From the NCBI GenBank assembly GCA_937898415.1, contig CALDLA010000172.1, positions 1 through 64,000 of the forward strand: 64,000 nt of DNA, given 5' to 3'. The position numbers and the translations under genes are program-made. This document shows, piece by piece, positions 1 through 9,000 of the stretch (position 1 is its first letter; each line of letters starts with the position of its first letter). A model generated the notes under the pieces. It saw only the letters and a list, made by a program, of their open reading frames with translations, did no database searches and was not told the origin of the DNA. This stretch comes from an uncultured Prevotellaceae bacterium. Lineage in GTDB: Bacteria; Bacteroidota; Bacteroidia; Bacteroidales; Bacteroidaceae.

Positions 1-16
1 TTATTTTCTGGAAACG

Positions 17-30
17 CCTTTATATAAAGG
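17..30. repeat. 14-bp perfect palindrome
   Basis: CCTTTATATAAAGG is a perfect inverted repeat near the left edge. It could be the stem of a terminator for a gene outside the window or the end of a repeat element; there is no T-run to decide. The rest of 204-455 holds only short imperfect hairpins (for example GAGAC/GTCTC at 261-273 and CTTTC/GAAAG at 287-297) and no gene that I can support. Confidence 0.35.
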
Positions 31-60
31 GATTTCTGAGGGTGGGAAACTTTAGCTGGG

Positions 61-189
61 TTACGAATTGGAGACCGTACTCAATTCCGCATTCTTCCAC
101 CTAAAGGTAGAAGTGTGGCGTTGCAATCTGCTATAAACTGCATCAAAGAACACCCGATGTTGAGCCTGCAACCATTTATGACTCATCAT
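61..189 (-). CDS. possible 42-aa basic small protein or small RNA
   Basis: An open frame of 42 codons starts at the CAT at 187-189 (a second start lies one codon later) and stops at the TTA at 61-63. The peptide begins MMSHKWLQAQ and is basic. A TAACTTTG promoter box lies at 196-203, so the RNA start would fall almost on the ATG and the message would be nearly leaderless. The first bases can pair with 151-159 (CACCCGATG against CATCGGGTG), giving a 5' hairpin. I do not recognise the peptide. A structured small RNA or the edge of an insertion-type element is equally possible. Confidence 0.25.
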   Translation of the reverse strand: MMSHKWLQAQHRVFFDAVYSRLQRHTSTFRWKNAELSTVSNS

Positions 190-195
190 CGGGTG

Positions 196-203
196 CAAAG
201 TTA
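196..203 (-). promoter_or_regulatory. Bacteroidetes -7 promoter box (TAACTTTG)
   Basis: Reading the - strand, TAACTTTG matches the TAnnTTTG -7 consensus of Bacteroidetes primary-sigma promoters. It points left into 1-189. No clear -33 TTTG was identified. Confidence 0.5.
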
Positions 204-455
204 CGAATAAGTGAGCAAAACACCAAATTTATTTGAGTATTTTCGAACGAGAGTAACTTCGAGACATAGTCTCAAAGGTAATCATTCTTTCTGAAAGAGT
301 CAAATCTATTCATACATTTTTCTTCCGAGCTTGCTCTCTGTTTCTGCAATCACTGTGGCATCTTATATGGCACATGCCAGAAAAGTGCGTATTAGATTCT
401 ACGTCCTTCTATCGAAATAATATGCTGATTTTTCTTATGTATCGAATTATTTTAC

Positions 456-463
456 TACCTTTG
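456..463 (+). promoter_or_regulatory. -7 promoter box (TACCTTTG) of the KilA-N gene
   Basis: TACCTTTG matches TAnnTTTG and lies 30 nt upstream of the ATG at 494, giving a short leader. It is the only good promoter box upstream of this gene. Confidence 0.6.
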
Positions 464-493
464 CACACATAATTCATAATAGACAGATTACTT

Positions 494-1312
494 ATGGCAA
501 GGAAGAATGAGATAATCGTTAAAGACATAGCCATTAAGACTATGACTAAAGACGGGATAGATTATATCTGCATTACTGACATAGCTCGTCAGAAAAATGT
601 CGTTGACCCCAATGGCGTAATAGCCAATTGGATGCGCAACCGTAATACCATAGAGTTCCTTGGTATTTGGGAGACCATTCACAATCCTAGTTTTAACCCC
701 CTCGAATTCGAGGGGTTTAGAAAGGAGGCTGGTTTGAATGCCTTCACACTTTCACCTACTCGCTGGATTGAAGCTACGAATGCTATTGGAATCATATCAC
801 AAGCTGGACGATATGGTGGAACCTTTGCCCAAACAGATATTGCGTTCGAGTTTGCATCGTGGATATCTGTTGAGTTCCGTCTTTACCTCGTCATGGAGTT
901 CCAACGGCTAAAGGCAAAAGAGCAAGAACTACTGGGCTGGTCTGCCAAGCGTGAATTGTCGAAGATTAATTACCGCATCCATACCGATGCCATCAAGAGC
1001 CACCTTATTCCAGAAGAGGTGACACCTGCGCAGGCAAGTATCATCTATGCCGAAGAAGCCGATGTTCTGAATGTGGCCATGTTTGGAATGACAGCCAAGC
1101 AATGGCGCGAGGCTAATCCTGACCTCAAAGGCAATATCCGCGACTATGCCACCATCAATGAATTGATATGCCTTTCAAATATGGAGAATATCAATGCCGT
1201 ACTTATCAACGAGGGGATTCCGCAAGGAGAAAGACTTGTGAAACTCAATCAGATTGCCATTCAGCAGATGCAGGTGTTGGAAGGAAATAACAACCGAAAT
1301 CTGCTAAAGTAG
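494..1312 (+). CDS. KilA-N domain protein
   Basis: The 272-residue product has a KilA-N domain over about residues 18-138, recognisable from the run YICITDIA, NWMRNRNTIEFLGIWE, EAGLNAF, a GRYGGTFA-type loop and DIAFEFASWIS followed by FRLYLVMEFQRLK. KilA-N is a DNA-binding fold found in phage antirepressor-like proteins and in many stand-alone Bacteroidetes proteins, usually near mobile elements. Residues after about 140 form a mostly helical C-terminal region typical of the bacterial versions (AKQWREANPDLKGNIRDYA). The start at 494 is the first ATG after the promoter box at 456-463. The gene stands alone and is followed by remnants of other genes, which fits an accessory locus. Its target and role are unknown; the family assignment is secure. 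Confidence 0.85.
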   Translation: MARKNEIIVKDIAIKTMTKDGIDYICITDIARQKNVVDPNGVIANWMRNRNTIEFLGIWETIHNPSFNPLEFEGFRKEAGLNAFTLSPTRWIEATNAIGIISQAGRYGGTFAQTDIAFEFASWISVEFRLYLVMEFQRLKAKEQELLGWSAKRELSKINYRIHTDAIKSHLIPEEVTPAQASIIYAEEADVLNVAMFGMTAKQWREANPDLKGNIRDYATINELICLSNMENINAVLINEGIPQGERLVKLNQIAIQQMQVLEGNNNRNLLK

Positions 1313-1354
1313 AAAACAAAACATGGTATGCAATGAACAGGTTAAAAAACAAAT

Positions 1355-1370
1355 AGTCCTCGTAAGGACT
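1355..1370 (+). promoter_or_regulatory. hairpin covering the ribosome-binding site of the next small ORF
   Basis: AGTCCT-CGTA-AGGACT is a perfect 6-bp stem with a 4-nt loop. Its right arm contains the AGGA that would be the Shine-Dalgarno of the ATG at 1372, so the fold would mask it. No T-run follows, so it is a weak candidate for a terminator of the KilA-N gene. Confidence 0.4.
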
Positions 1371-1371
1371 C

Positions 1372-1506
1372 ATGACAGGAAATGCCATAGTGATAACAGC
1401 GGTGTTTTTTGCGTTTCTGGTAGCGGTTGCTATCAGTATCTTTATCACGTATAGAAAGACCAACCGCGTGTTGAAAGACCTTGACCAAATGATCACGATG
1501 CCATGA
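1372..1506 (+). pseudogene. 44-codon membrane-segment ORF, probable remnant of a sensor kinase N-terminus
   Basis: The frame starts ATG at 1372 and stops TGA at 1504-1506. It encodes a short N-terminus, one hydrophobic segment (about residues 5-26, IVITAVFFAFLVAVAISIF) and then a basic linker ITYRKTNRVLKDLDQM. A membrane helix followed by YRKTNRVLxxLDxM resembles the N-terminus of Bacteroidetes sensor histidine kinases. The reading after DQMI continues in another frame, suggesting a frameshift and loss of the rest. It could alternatively be a genuine single-pass micro-protein, since AAGGA lies just upstream. Too short for most gene callers. Confidence 0.45.
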
Positions 1507-1584
1507 AAAGTCGACGAAACTGTTTAATTTCTTGTATTTAACGTTATTTAGGGGGGGTGGTAACACAGTTTAACAGATTTTTTG

Positions 1585-1592
1585 TATCTTTG
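1585..1592 (+). promoter_or_regulatory. -7 promoter box (TATCTTTG) of the 1617-13377 operon
   Basis: TATCTTTG is a consensus match 25 nt upstream of the ATG at 1617. Upstream, a G7 run (1551-1557) and an A/T-rich stretch with TTTA complete a plausible promoter. The position downstream of an in-frame ATG at 1557 rules that earlier codon out as the usual start. Confidence 0.65.
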
Positions 1593-1616
1593 CCACATAA
1601 TACTAACAACAAAACA

Positions 1617-2720
1617 ATGGCAAAGAGCAATCTATGGACGCTGTTATTAGTTTTAATTCCGGCTTTTGTAGCCTGTACTAAGGACGGCGAAACGATATAT
1701 CAGATTAATCCTGACGAGGAGAAGCCCAGCACGGCGCCGCTCGTCACAGTGATATATGGGCCTAATGGGCTGGGCGACCGCTCGTACAACGACCTGATAT
1801 ACAAAGGTGTTGAGACGGCAGCCAAGAAGTACGGCCTGCGCACCCTGCAGCTGGCACCTGAAAGCGAGGAGCAGGGACTGGCCTATCTGGAGACGATGTT
1901 CAGCCAGATGGAGAATGCCACCGACACCGTGCGTCGCCTGTTCATCACGCCAAGTCCCGTGTATGATGCTTACATCCGCAAGAACAACAAGCGGCTAGAG
2001 AAGAACCCCTATGCCGACCTGCTGTATATGGAGACCACCACACCGCTGGAGGGCAAGGGCTCTACCTTCTACATCGACTACTACGGCGCGATGTACATGG
2101 GCGGCTGTATGGCACAGTATTGTTCCAACTTCCTGCTTTCGCTGATACTGGCTAACCCTTACACGCAGACCGTAGTAGAGGCGGGCGAGGGTTTCGAGGC
2201 AGGATTCAACGACACGCCAACGTTAGATCCAAGATACCCCATTACGCTGCACAAGCGTTATCTCAGCAACGAGCCCGGGGGCGGTTTTACGATAGCCGAC
2301 TCGACGGCTACGCGCATCTTCAAAGAAGAAGGTGCCATCCTTCCAGATGGTATGGATAACGACGTGACCATCGTGCCCGTCTGTGGTGGCGCCATGCATG
2401 CCTTCTGCCGTGTTGTACGATCGATGAGGATAGATGATAATTATGTGGGCATCGATGGCGATATGACTGAGGACTCGGACTGCTGTCCATACGCTATATT
2501 GAAAAAGATCGACAAGGTGATGGTTGACTACGTAGGCATGTGGCTTAACGGCTCGATGCCCAAACACCAGACGCTGGGACTGGCCGACGGTGCCACCGAT
2601 GCGGTTATAGGATATGAATACAAGTGGAAAGGTACAAGTAAGCTATGGAAAGGCGTACTGAATATGGACAGCCTGCGCCAAGTGGCTATCAGAAAGGAGG
2701 GTGAGCGGTATGAGAAGTAA
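1617..2720 (+). CDS. BMP-family-like lipoprotein (periplasmic binding fold)
   Basis: A 367-residue lipoprotein: signal peptide MAKSNLWTLLLVLIPAFVAC with lipobox AFVAC. The mature part begins with a strand/Rossmann-like segment (VTVIYGPNGLGDRSYNDLIYKGVETAAKKYGL). This resembles the start of basic membrane protein (BMP/Med, PnrA-like) solute-binding domains, where a conserved GDxSFND motif follows the first strand. The later segment VTIVPVCGGAMHAFCR fits the second lobe. The start at 1617 is chosen because the promoter box at 1585-1592 lies downstream of the alternative ATG at 1557. The gene overlaps the next one by 11 nt, implying translational coupling. No ABC permease genes are nearby, so a sensing or ligand-presenting role at the envelope is more likely than transport; that is inference. 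BMP assignment is moderate, lipoprotein assignment firm. Confidence 0.7.
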   Translation: MAKSNLWTLLLVLIPAFVACTKDGETIYQINPDEEKPSTAPLVTVIYGPNGLGDRSYNDLIYKGVETAAKKYGLRTLQLAPESEEQGLAYLETMFSQMENATDTVRRLFITPSPVYDAYIRKNNKRLEKNPYADLLYMETTTPLEGKGSTFYIDYYGAMYMGGCMAQYCSNFLLSLILANPYTQTVVEAGEGFEAGFNDTPTLDPRYPITLHKRYLSNEPGGGFTIADSTATRIFKEEGAILPDGMDNDVTIVPVCGGAMHAFCRVVRSMRIDDNYVGIDGDMTEDSDCCPYAILKKIDKVMVDYVGMWLNGSMPKHQTLGLADGATDAVIGYEYKWKGTSKLWKGVLNMDSLRQVAIRKEGERYEK

Positions 2721-5076
2721 GATGGATGATGGAAGAAGGCTGATGGCTGATGGAAGAAGGCTGATGTGGCTCTGCGCCGTAGGGCTGTTCATGATTCAAT
2801 GTCTGGTATTCACTTCGTGTAAGACGGAGGATGATACCATCGTGTATAAAGACTCGCGCCGATGGGTGGAGAAAACTGTTGCCGTAGTGGCACCACTCAA
2901 CGACCCCATCATGAAAGCCCGCCTGGAGCGCACCGCTGAGTGGATGCTGAAGAGCCTGCACAATGCCCAACTGCACGACACGCTCTGCATCGACCTGAAA
3001 TTAGAGTGGTACGACGAATACGGCAACGACCTGAAATCATTAAGCGAACGGCTGGCAAACCGCGACGATCTGTTGGCTGTGATCGGCCCCTTCGACAGCG
3101 ACAACGTGGAGCAACTGGCGCCCTACTGTCAGCAAACCAATAAGCCGCTTATCCTGCCCACTGCCACCAGCGAGACCGTCATCCGGCGTTTTGCCATCAC
3201 CAGCACGGGCAACGGACAAAAGCCGTTCCTCTGGTCGCTCACGGAGACTGACGTATCGCTATCAGAGGTGATGGTGAGCCTCTATGCCAACTTTCTTGCC
3301 ATTCGTGGCGGTACGGCACTTAATAGCGAACAGCATTCAGGACTCTTTGCCCCTGCCGGTACCTACGGACAGACCTTTGTGGAGTGGGCTCCGTTCCAGG
3401 CCGCTGAATTCGGCATCACCTTTGCTACTTGCGAGCAGTACACCAGTACCGACGACCTGTTTGTGCGTGCAAGGAAATATTATGAATTTATGAGGGATAT
3501 GCTCTTTCTGGCCTTAGAGGTACCGCACTTTATAGTAGCCCAGAACGAAGAGCAGATTTACCAGATAGCGCGTATGCGTAGCGAGGTGTGGAATATTGAC
3601 CCCGACGACCCGAGTGAAGATGATCCCGGCACACTTGACGTACGTGTGGCGTGGGCACCTGTGTATTACGCTTGCAGTAATCTCACCGAAGAGGGCATAG
3701 CGGCACTCGGCGATCGCTGCGTAGCGCTTACCAGCGGCTATCAGGGCTTCTCACCATACGCCGACCCGATGACGGGCTTCGAGATGAGCTATGAGACCCG
3801 CTATGGCACCAAGCCCACCTTTGCCGAGTGTAAGTTCTACGATGCACTGCTGCTGGCTGCCTTTGCCTCCAGTTATATGGAGCACCACACGAATGTCGAT
3901 AACCTGAACAATGCCATCATCGACATCTGTACGACAGACAACCTGCTTTCTGGTCACGCCTGGAGTGAGGCAGGCATGGAGCTCTATCTTTCAGCGCTCG
4001 AACAAGGAGAGCTGCTCGGCTTCAAAGGCGCTTCGGGTCCCGTACAGTTTGACAGTCAGTGCTACACGGCTGCTCTGAACACCACCTACGTCAACTGGGT
4101 TATCAACAAAGGTCATCTGTATCATCAGAGTTATTACAGCAACAAAGGCAATGCCCAGACCTCGCAGACGCTGGCTTCGTGGAACTACATCATGAAGGAT
4201 GCCGAGAAACTGTTCGACAGCAGATACAAAACGAGTATCATCCCCATCGATTATCCCGACCTCACCAATCAGTATGCAGTGCTGGTGCAGGGCAGCAACG
4301 GGTGGGAGAACTACCGCCACGAGGCCGACGTGCTGAGCATCTACCAGCTGCTGAAGGCTGGCGGCTACGACGACGACCACATCATCCTCATCAGCGCCGA
4401 CGACTGTGCCAATGCCCCTGAGAACAGCGACCGTGGCGCCGTGCGAACCGACCCAGATGGCAGGAATCTGCGCGAGGGAGCCGTCATCGACTACCGCAAC
4501 AGCGACCTCACGCCCCAAGACATCTGCAACATACTGCAGGGCGTGAAGACCGACCGCACGCCTGTGGTACTGCCTGCCGATGCGGGGCAGAATGTGCTCT
4601 TCTTCTGGAGCGGACACGGGCGCAGCAAGGCCACCAACGGCATCGACGAGATGGCGTGGCGCGATCTCCCTGCAGGTCAGGGTATGACCGCCAGCCTGCT
4701 CAGCGAGACGCTGCAGCAGATGGCCGACCAGAAGCAGTTCCGTCAGATGCTCGTGTGCCTGGAGCCCTGCTATTCGGCTAACATGGGGCAAGCCCTTGAG
4801 GGCATCCCCGGTGTGCTGGCCATCTGTTCGGCAGGACCTTATGAGCAGTCGTTTGCCGACGCGTGGAGCAACGAACTGGGCATCTGGATGTGTGACCGTT
4901 TCAGTCGTAACCTGGTAGGCCATGCCACGGAAAAGCCCGACGGCACCTACCGCGACCTCTACCTTTACTGCGCACAGCATACCCTCGGTTCACACGTGGG
5001 CATCTATAACTATATGAACTTCGGCAACCTCTACACCACGGGGCCGAAGGACTTTTTTGTCAAGAATAATCAATAA
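2710..5076 (+). CDS. lipoprotein fusing a type I periplasmic-binding domain to a legumain-like C13 protease domain
   Basis: About 788 residues from ATG 2710. The AGGAGG at 2694-2699 suits that start; GTG 2701 is too close to it, and in-frame ATGs at 2722, 2743 and 2764 are alternatives. The lipobox is LVFTSC (Cys37). Residues about 50-470 resemble the receptor-ligand type I periplasmic-binding fold (TVAVVAPLND, then LLAVIGPFDSDNVEQLAPYC and KPLILPTATSE). Residues about 520-720 match legumain/GPI8-type C13 peptidases: YAVLVQGSNGWENYRHEADV, a catalytic His in FFWSGHG (about H636) and a catalytic Cys in LEPCYSANM (about C687). The protein is probably anchored facing the periplasm or the outside. 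The fusion suggests ligand-gated proteolysis, which is inference. The gene overlaps its upstream partner and lies 13 nt from the next start. Confidence 0.8.
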   Translation: MRSKMDDGRRLMADGRRLMWLCAVGLFMIQCLVFTSCKTEDDTIVYKDSRRWVEKTVAVVAPLNDPIMKARLERTAEWMLKSLHNAQLHDTLCIDLKLEWYDEYGNDLKSLSERLANRDDLLAVIGPFDSDNVEQLAPYCQQTNKPLILPTATSETVIRRFAITSTGNGQKPFLWSLTETDVSLSEVMVSLYANFLAIRGGTALNSEQHSGLFAPAGTYGQTFVEWAPFQAAEFGITFATCEQYTSTDDLFVRARKYYEFMRDMLFLALEVPHFIVAQNEEQIYQIARMRSEVWNIDPDDPSEDDPGTLDVRVAWAPVYYACSNLTEEGIAALGDRCVALTSGYQGFSPYADPMTGFEMSYETRYGTKPTFAECKFYDALLLAAFASSYMEHHTNVDNLNNAIIDICTTDNLLSGHAWSEAGMELYLSALEQGELLGFKGASGPVQFDSQCYTAALNTTYVNWVINKGHLYHQSYYSNKGNAQTSQTLASWNYIMKDAEKLFDSRYKTSIIPIDYPDLTNQYAVLVQGSNGWENYRHEADVLSIYQLLKAGGYDDDHIILISADDCANAPENSDRGAVRTDPDGRNLREGAVIDYRNSDLTPQDICNILQGVKTDRTPVVLPADAGQNVLFFWSGHGRSKATNGIDEMAWRDLPAGQGMTASLLSETLQQMADQKQFRQMLVCLEPCYSANMGQALEGIPGVLAICSAGPYEQSFADAWSNELGIWMCDRFSRNLVGHATEKPDGTYRDLYLYCAQHTLGSHVGIYNYMNFGNLYTTGPKDFFVKNNQ
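2722..2763 (+). repeat. tandem 21-bp duplication at the gene start
   Basis: Two 21-bp copies (2722-2742 and 2743-2763) differ at one base. Each starts with ATG and contains GAAGAAGG, so each copy carries both a start codon and a Shine-Dalgarno-like site for the following ATG. It encodes MDDGRRL then MADGRRL ahead of the signal peptide. Confidence 0.7.
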
Positions 5077-5089
5077 ATATAATGTAACT

Positions 5090-6019
5090 ATGAAAAAAAA
5101 TCTATTATGGATGTTCGCCGTCATCCTCACTTGCGGCGCAAACTTGTTGACGTCATGTGATAACAACGACGACCCAGCCCCCTCTCCCGTTATCGAAAAT
5201 CTCGCCGAGAAGATTCAGGGCAAGTGGATGATGGCCGAGGTCAACGGCAAGCCAGTACCTACGGACTCCAAACAAGTGCTTACCTATGAACAGGGGTCGA
5301 AGTTCTATTACACCCTGTCCATCAATGCCATCAGTGACTTGAACGTGTGGGTGAATCATAGCGAAGGCACTTACACCATCAATGGAAATGATTTGTCGCA
5401 GACAGTAGAACTGCCTGATGACGGGATAGAGTTCAAGCATACGCCACGCATCATTTCTATTACCGACAAGGAAATGAATCTCATTACCAACAATGAAACC
5501 TTTGTCGATGGCAAATCTTATAGAGTCACAAAGGACATGAAGGAGCGCAAGGTACGCGTGACCCATGACTACAGTGCCGATATTATCGGCACCTGGGAGG
5601 GACGTCGCACCAGTACTGAGGATGCTTACAGCGACGGTGAACTGCACCGCTGGCAATACAAGGCCGACGGCACCTACGTCTATTACCGGCAGAACGAGAA
5701 GGGCGAGTGGGTTGCCGACGTGAACTCGATGGGCGAATACTTCGTAGACGGTGTGCTGCTCTGTTCGCGCTGGAAGAATATCGGCAGCGACAAGGAGTAT
5801 CGTGAGAGCTGGGAGATAGCCTCCATCGAGAACAACACCATGAAATGGACCGCCATCCGTGAAAGAGCCGACGGCTCGACCTACACTGCCGACTTCAGCA
5901 TGACGCGAGTGGATACTGATGAGCAAAAGGCGTTACTTGGTGAGTGGTGCGTCAGCGTGAACCAGGCAGACATCGACCTGATGGCCGAGTTAGACAGGAT
6001 GAGTGAAAGTAATGACTAA
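5090..6019 (+). CDS. lipoprotein with two lipocalin-like domains
   Basis: A 309-residue protein starting at ATG 5090 (MKKNLLWMFAVILTCGANLLTSC, lipobox LLTSC). An earlier in-frame ATG at 5057 lies inside the preceding gene and lacks a signal peptide. Two similar beta-rich blocks follow. The first begins IQGKWMMAEVNG (about residue 43) and the second IIGTWEGRR (about residue 165), each with the K/T-W opening and YTINGNDL- or YKADGTYVYY-type strands of Bacteroidetes lipocalin-like (DUF4923/lipocalin_5-type) lipoproteins. A partial third block (LLGEWCVSV) ends the protein. It is the third member of the operon, between the C13 fusion and the giant BspA-like protein. Ligand unknown. Confidence 0.7.
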   Translation: MKKNLLWMFAVILTCGANLLTSCDNNDDPAPSPVIENLAEKIQGKWMMAEVNGKPVPTDSKQVLTYEQGSKFYYTLSINAISDLNVWVNHSEGTYTINGNDLSQTVELPDDGIEFKHTPRIISITDKEMNLITNNETFVDGKSYRVTKDMKERKVRVTHDYSADIIGTWEGRRTSTEDAYSDGELHRWQYKADGTYVYYRQNEKGEWVADVNSMGEYFVDGVLLCSRWKNIGSDKEYRESWEIASIENNTMKWTAIRERADGSTYTADFSMTRVDTDEQKALLGEWCVSVNQADIDLMAELDRMSESND

Positions 6020-6033
6020 AAACCAATAACAAT

Positions 6034-9000
6034 ATGCAGAAACTGAGATTACTGATTACCCTCTGGCTGACGATAGCAGCCACAGGAGCGTGGGCCGACA
6101 CCGTTGACTCGCTGACGGTAGCCGACCAGACCGCCGACTCCATCCCCGACCAGGTGAAGATGAGCGACGGTCGTATGGTAACTCCGAAGCAAGCCCCACA
6201 GCGCGCTTCATCGGAGGACTACACCTATGTTTACAAAGGTGTGAAGTACACGTATATCTCGGAGAATAACTACACCAATTTCTTCAATACCAGCGTGCAT
6301 ACCCCTCAGACCTACGGCTGGTATGTAGATGACGACGGCTGGTATGTCAATGCCGAAGGTGCCTACATCACCGCTGCCTCTATCGATGAGGAGAGCGTGC
6401 CTGAAAACGGTGAAATTTTCATTTTGAACGACCTGGTGGGTTACTTCACCAGTCACACCCATCTGGGCTGTGTGGCCGACAACGGCTTTACCGGCGAGTC
6501 GAGGGTGAAGCGCATCTACTTCCAGGATGCTGATGCGCAGGCTTTCAATGCCGTCAGCGAGTTCCACTTCTTCATCGGCCACAAGGCTTTTGCCAACGCG
6601 CCGCACCTGGAGAAGGTGGACCTGATGCAGTACACCACCAAGGGCACCAACCACTGGGAGGCAATGCCTTCCTACCGTGTGAAGAGCATCTGGGACAACG
6701 CGTTCGAGGGTTCGCCCAATGCCATGATCCGTGTGGCAGCATCTGAGATTGATGACTACCGCAACAGCAGTGTGTGGGCAGCCCACAAGAACCGCATCAT
6801 CAGCTACGAGCCCTCGGGCTATGAGATCAAGGAGTACGGTGCTCGCTACAAGTGTATGCTGGCACAGGACGGCAAGACCTATCTGACCAACGACGGCACC
6901 CAGCGCGAGGAGGTGATGCAGCAGCTGCGCCTGTGGAATGCCGATTACCAGAGCTTTAACGCCACTGCGCTCATGGCACCAGCCGACAACGGTGCCACGG
7001 TCTATTACACCACCATCGAGGGTGCCGATGCCGACTACCTGAAGAGTCACGACGGTGTGGCTCGCATCTACAACGACGTGGGTTCATATTATAACTATAA
7101 GAATATTGCCATCCGTCGCGGTGCCTTTGCCAACTGTGAGGATCTGAAGGTGGTGGAGTTCTGGCAGACCAACGGTCGATCGGAGAACTCATACAGCGAC
7201 ATGAAAATCGTGATTGAGAACGGTGCTTTCCGCAACTGTAAGAACCTGAAGGAGATTCGCCTGTACTACTATGTGCAGGATGGTGATGACCATTGGGAGA
7301 CACTGGGCCCAGAAGATGTGATTCCTGGTGATAATATCTTCGGGGAAGTTACAGCAGAAGAACTGGAAAGGAATCCGCAGGCTTGGCAGGGAATTACAAG
7401 GCCAATGCCTGATGAGTTTAAGATTGTGGTTTCGCCTACGCGTTATCAGGAGTTTGTCGAAGACCCCAACTGGGCTAAATATCTTATCTATATAAAGGCT
7501 GCCGACTATGAGCCTACCACATGGGATCCCGTCACGGTTGACAATCTGGTGTATGACTATGCCTCCAAGACCATCAATACGGCATCGACTAACAATGTGG
7601 TCACGCAGGAACTGTCGTGGTGGAACATTCCAATCAAGGCTTTGGAAATAGCATTGATGGTCAAGACCGTCAAGAACATCCATGAGGGTATCAAAAATGC
7701 GGTTCCTGTAGAATACGATTCATACGGAAAAACCTATAACCCCATTGATATGTGGCGGGCCGACCTTGCAGAATCCACACGAAAGGCCAATAAGTTTAAC
7801 GAGTTTTTTTTAGATGCTGCAACCAAAGCGGCAAAAGGAAGTAGCGATGACTTTGTCAGACTGGCAGCAGCGCTGGATCAGAATAAGAAAGTCGCTGTGT
7901 TTGACAAAATTTGCAGGGAATTGTTGAGTGTAAAGATCGACTTGCCTTCAACTTTGTCAAAGGAGTCATTGCTGGCGCTCAATTACGAGCAGCGCATGTT
8001 CTTTTGTGATATTATGCTCAGGCAATCAGAATATTTGCTGAATGACGTAGCCTTTCATGTGCGCTCGCTCAATTCATACCTGCGCCCCTATTATTACTCC
8101 ATCGTCAAGCAGACGCTGAATGCCACCTTGCCTTCGGCTGCGCTCCTGGCGATGCCAAGCTTGGCGGTAGGTGCCTATCAGTCGGTGGGCGGTGATATGG
8201 ACAACGAGGAGTTTCAGCGCGGTCTGGCTGACAATATCGAGGCGAACATGACTGCTATGAGCTATGAGAACACGATGGTCTATGTGCCCGACAAGAAACT
8301 CGTATATCATGTCTATGTGGATAAGCCCGCAAACCCCGACTTGAGCGACATCACTATCTATAGCGACATTGGTAGGGTATATAACTACCGCACAGTGGCC
8401 ATCAAGAAGGATGCTTTCCGTGGGAACACCAGCCTGCGCACCGTGCGCTTTGCCGAAAGCTATGCCACTGCTGCCGATGCCTACGTGCCGATGCAGCTCG
8501 CCATTCCCGACTCGGCCTTTGCTGGATGTACGTCGCTCGTACAGTTCGAACTGTTTTTCAAGACTCGTCAGGGCGGTGAGCGCGGCTTGGGTCCCGAAAA
8601 CTTCATTCTTGGCGGCCCCGACATCTTTGCCGGATGCGACTCTACCAAGCTGAAAATTGTCGTACCGTCGGATCGCAAGGAGGACTTCCTCAGCAGTGAA
8701 CTGTGGAGCAAGTACAAGCGGTTCTTCGTCTATCGCGATGTTGAGCAGCAGACGGACTACACGGATTACGGCGTGCGCTATGCTTTCGCATACGACAAGA
8801 ACACGGTACAGAAGGTGACGAAGGTGAGAGGACACAAGGTGGAACACCTGGCTGCCATCGGTGCCGACGATAAATGGATCAACGACCATAAGGGGGAGAT
8901 GGGACTGTTCAACGACATCGGCATCTTCAATAACTACAAGCTCGACTACGTGAAGAAGAATGCCTTCCGCGGCAACCAGAACCTGAAGAGCGTGTCATGC

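Noticed and set aside
1..480. tRNA, rRNA or integrase attachment site
   Set aside because: No cloverleaf or CCA end, no integrase and no direct repeats typical of an att site could be found.
3991..4980. 329-codon open frame on the - strand
   Set aside because: Antisense shadow of the receptor-protease gene; it has no family resemblance and arises from the G/C-rich codon pattern.
1617..5076. ABC transporter operon for nucleosides or amino acids
   Set aside because: Two binding-protein-like lipoproteins are present but no permease or ATPase gene follows, and one is fused to a protease domain.
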